Source: Filobacillus milosensis | GTDB lineage: Bacteria > Bacillota > Bacilli > Bacillales > Alkalibacillaceae | NCBI RefSeq assembly: GCF_004402015.1 | Contig: NZ_SOPW01000008.1 | Coordinates: forward strand, 80,849-144,848 | Length of the DNA stretch: 64,000 bases | Direction: 5' to 3' | Part shown: in pieces, positions 63,702 through 64,000 of the stretch | How positions within the stretch are numbered: the stretch's first letter is position 1 | How the letters are laid out: every line of letters starts with the position of its first letter | Translations under genes and position numbers: made by a program | Notes under the pieces: generated by a model | The model's database searches: none | Told to the model about the DNA's origin: nothing | The model's input: the letters and a program-made list of their open reading frames with translations, nothing else

Positions 63702-63817
63702 GCCCGGCCGCGTCCTACTCTCACAGGGGAAACACCCCAATTACCATCGGCGCTAGAGAGCTTAACTTCTGTGTTCGGCATGGGAACAGGTGTGACCTCT
63801 CTGCCATCGCCACCGGA
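63702..63817 (-). rRNA. rrf: 5S rRNA
   Basis: 116 nt on the minus strand from TCCGGTGGCGATGGC to GCGGCCGGGCA, with the closing stem paired. It lies about 90 bp past the 23S 3' end. The 213 bp between it and tRNA-Asn carry a short copy of the tRNA-Asn 5' end but no gene. Confidence 0.95.
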
Positions 63818-63904
63818 CTATGTAATTCAATGAAGGTTCGTACCTTCAAAACTAAATACGAACGCTCAAAAGTCTGAATAACGGGACGTCTTTTCATCTT
63901 CGAA

Positions 63905-64000
63905 GTTAAGTCCTCGATCGATTAGTATCCGTCAGCTTCACGTGTCACCACGCTTACACCTCGGACCTATCAACCTCATCGTCTCTGAGGGATCTTACTT
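63905..64000 (-). rRNA. rrl: 23S rRNA, 3' end (cut by window edge)
   Basis: The minus strand ends with the conserved 23S tail (GAGGTGTAAGCGTGGTGACA, then CTAATCGATCGAGGACTTAA). The gene continues beyond the right edge. Confidence 0.95.

Overview
The window is a low-GC Firmicutes chromosome segment, most likely Bacillaceae. Evidence for this is the sigW-rsiW-cdaA-cdaR-glmM-glmS order, a glmS ribozyme, a Spo0E-like protein, strong GGAGG ribosome binding sites, and an rRNA/tRNA block of Bacillus type next to an arginase gene. Genus cannot be fixed from the sequence alone.

Right end (54.1-64 kb), core chromosome, all on the minus strand: 23S rRNA (3' end), 5S rRNA, nine tRNAs, arginase, sigW-rsiW with a sigma-W promoter, cdaA-cdaR (c-di-AMP synthesis), glmM, glmS ribozyme and glmS. 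The 3' end of glmS is the classical attTn7 target.

Tn7-like region (about 44.4-54.1 kb): tnsA-tnsB-tnsC-tnsD(tniQ) read away from glmS. Between tnsA and glmS lies a 2.8 kb segment bounded by a 27-bp imperfect inverted repeat (TGT...ACA, 24/27 identical) with TnsB-type binding sites at both ends. It carries a YnfA-family gene, a CBO0543-type membrane gene and several diverged copies of an unexplained non-coding repeat that can fold. TnsA has Gln and Asn where Tn7 TnsA has its catalytic Glu63 and Asp114, while the TnsB DDE triad looks intact. This predicts loss of 5'-strand cleavage and replicative movement.

Cargo next to the tns genes (32-44 kb): a type II CBASS operon (CD-NTase, Cap2 E1/E2, Cap3 JAMM protease, TM-SAVED effector), an EcoRII-like restriction-modification pair, a GNAT protein, a double helix-turn-helix protein and small unknown genes. 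A two-gene module is duplicated on both sides of the R-M genes, and one copy is decaying.

Mercury region (25-32 kb): an operon with a thioredoxin-like lipoprotein, a CcdA-like protein, a CmtR-type ArsR regulator, a mercury transporter and two-HMA MerA. Beside it is a second, broken MerA-like flavoprotein gene whose first redox cysteine codon is TGA, with small Cys-rich and membrane genes.

Accessory region (10.4-25 kb): many small unknown genes, a HTH repressor with two operator palindromes, a tyrosine recombinase beside a perfect 20-bp inverted repeat, an AEP-primase-like protein, a decayed UvrD-type helicase, and a set of proteins that look like catalytically dead resolvase N-terminal domains.

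Left end (1-10.3 kb), all minus strand: DUF202 (cut by the window edge), lgt, a two-component system, a PepSY protein, an ABC exporter with a Spo0E-like protein, UppP, DedA, PAP2 and a GGDEF protein. This is an envelope-type cluster, and it is unclear whether it is chromosome backbone or cargo. No left end of the large tns element was found in the window.
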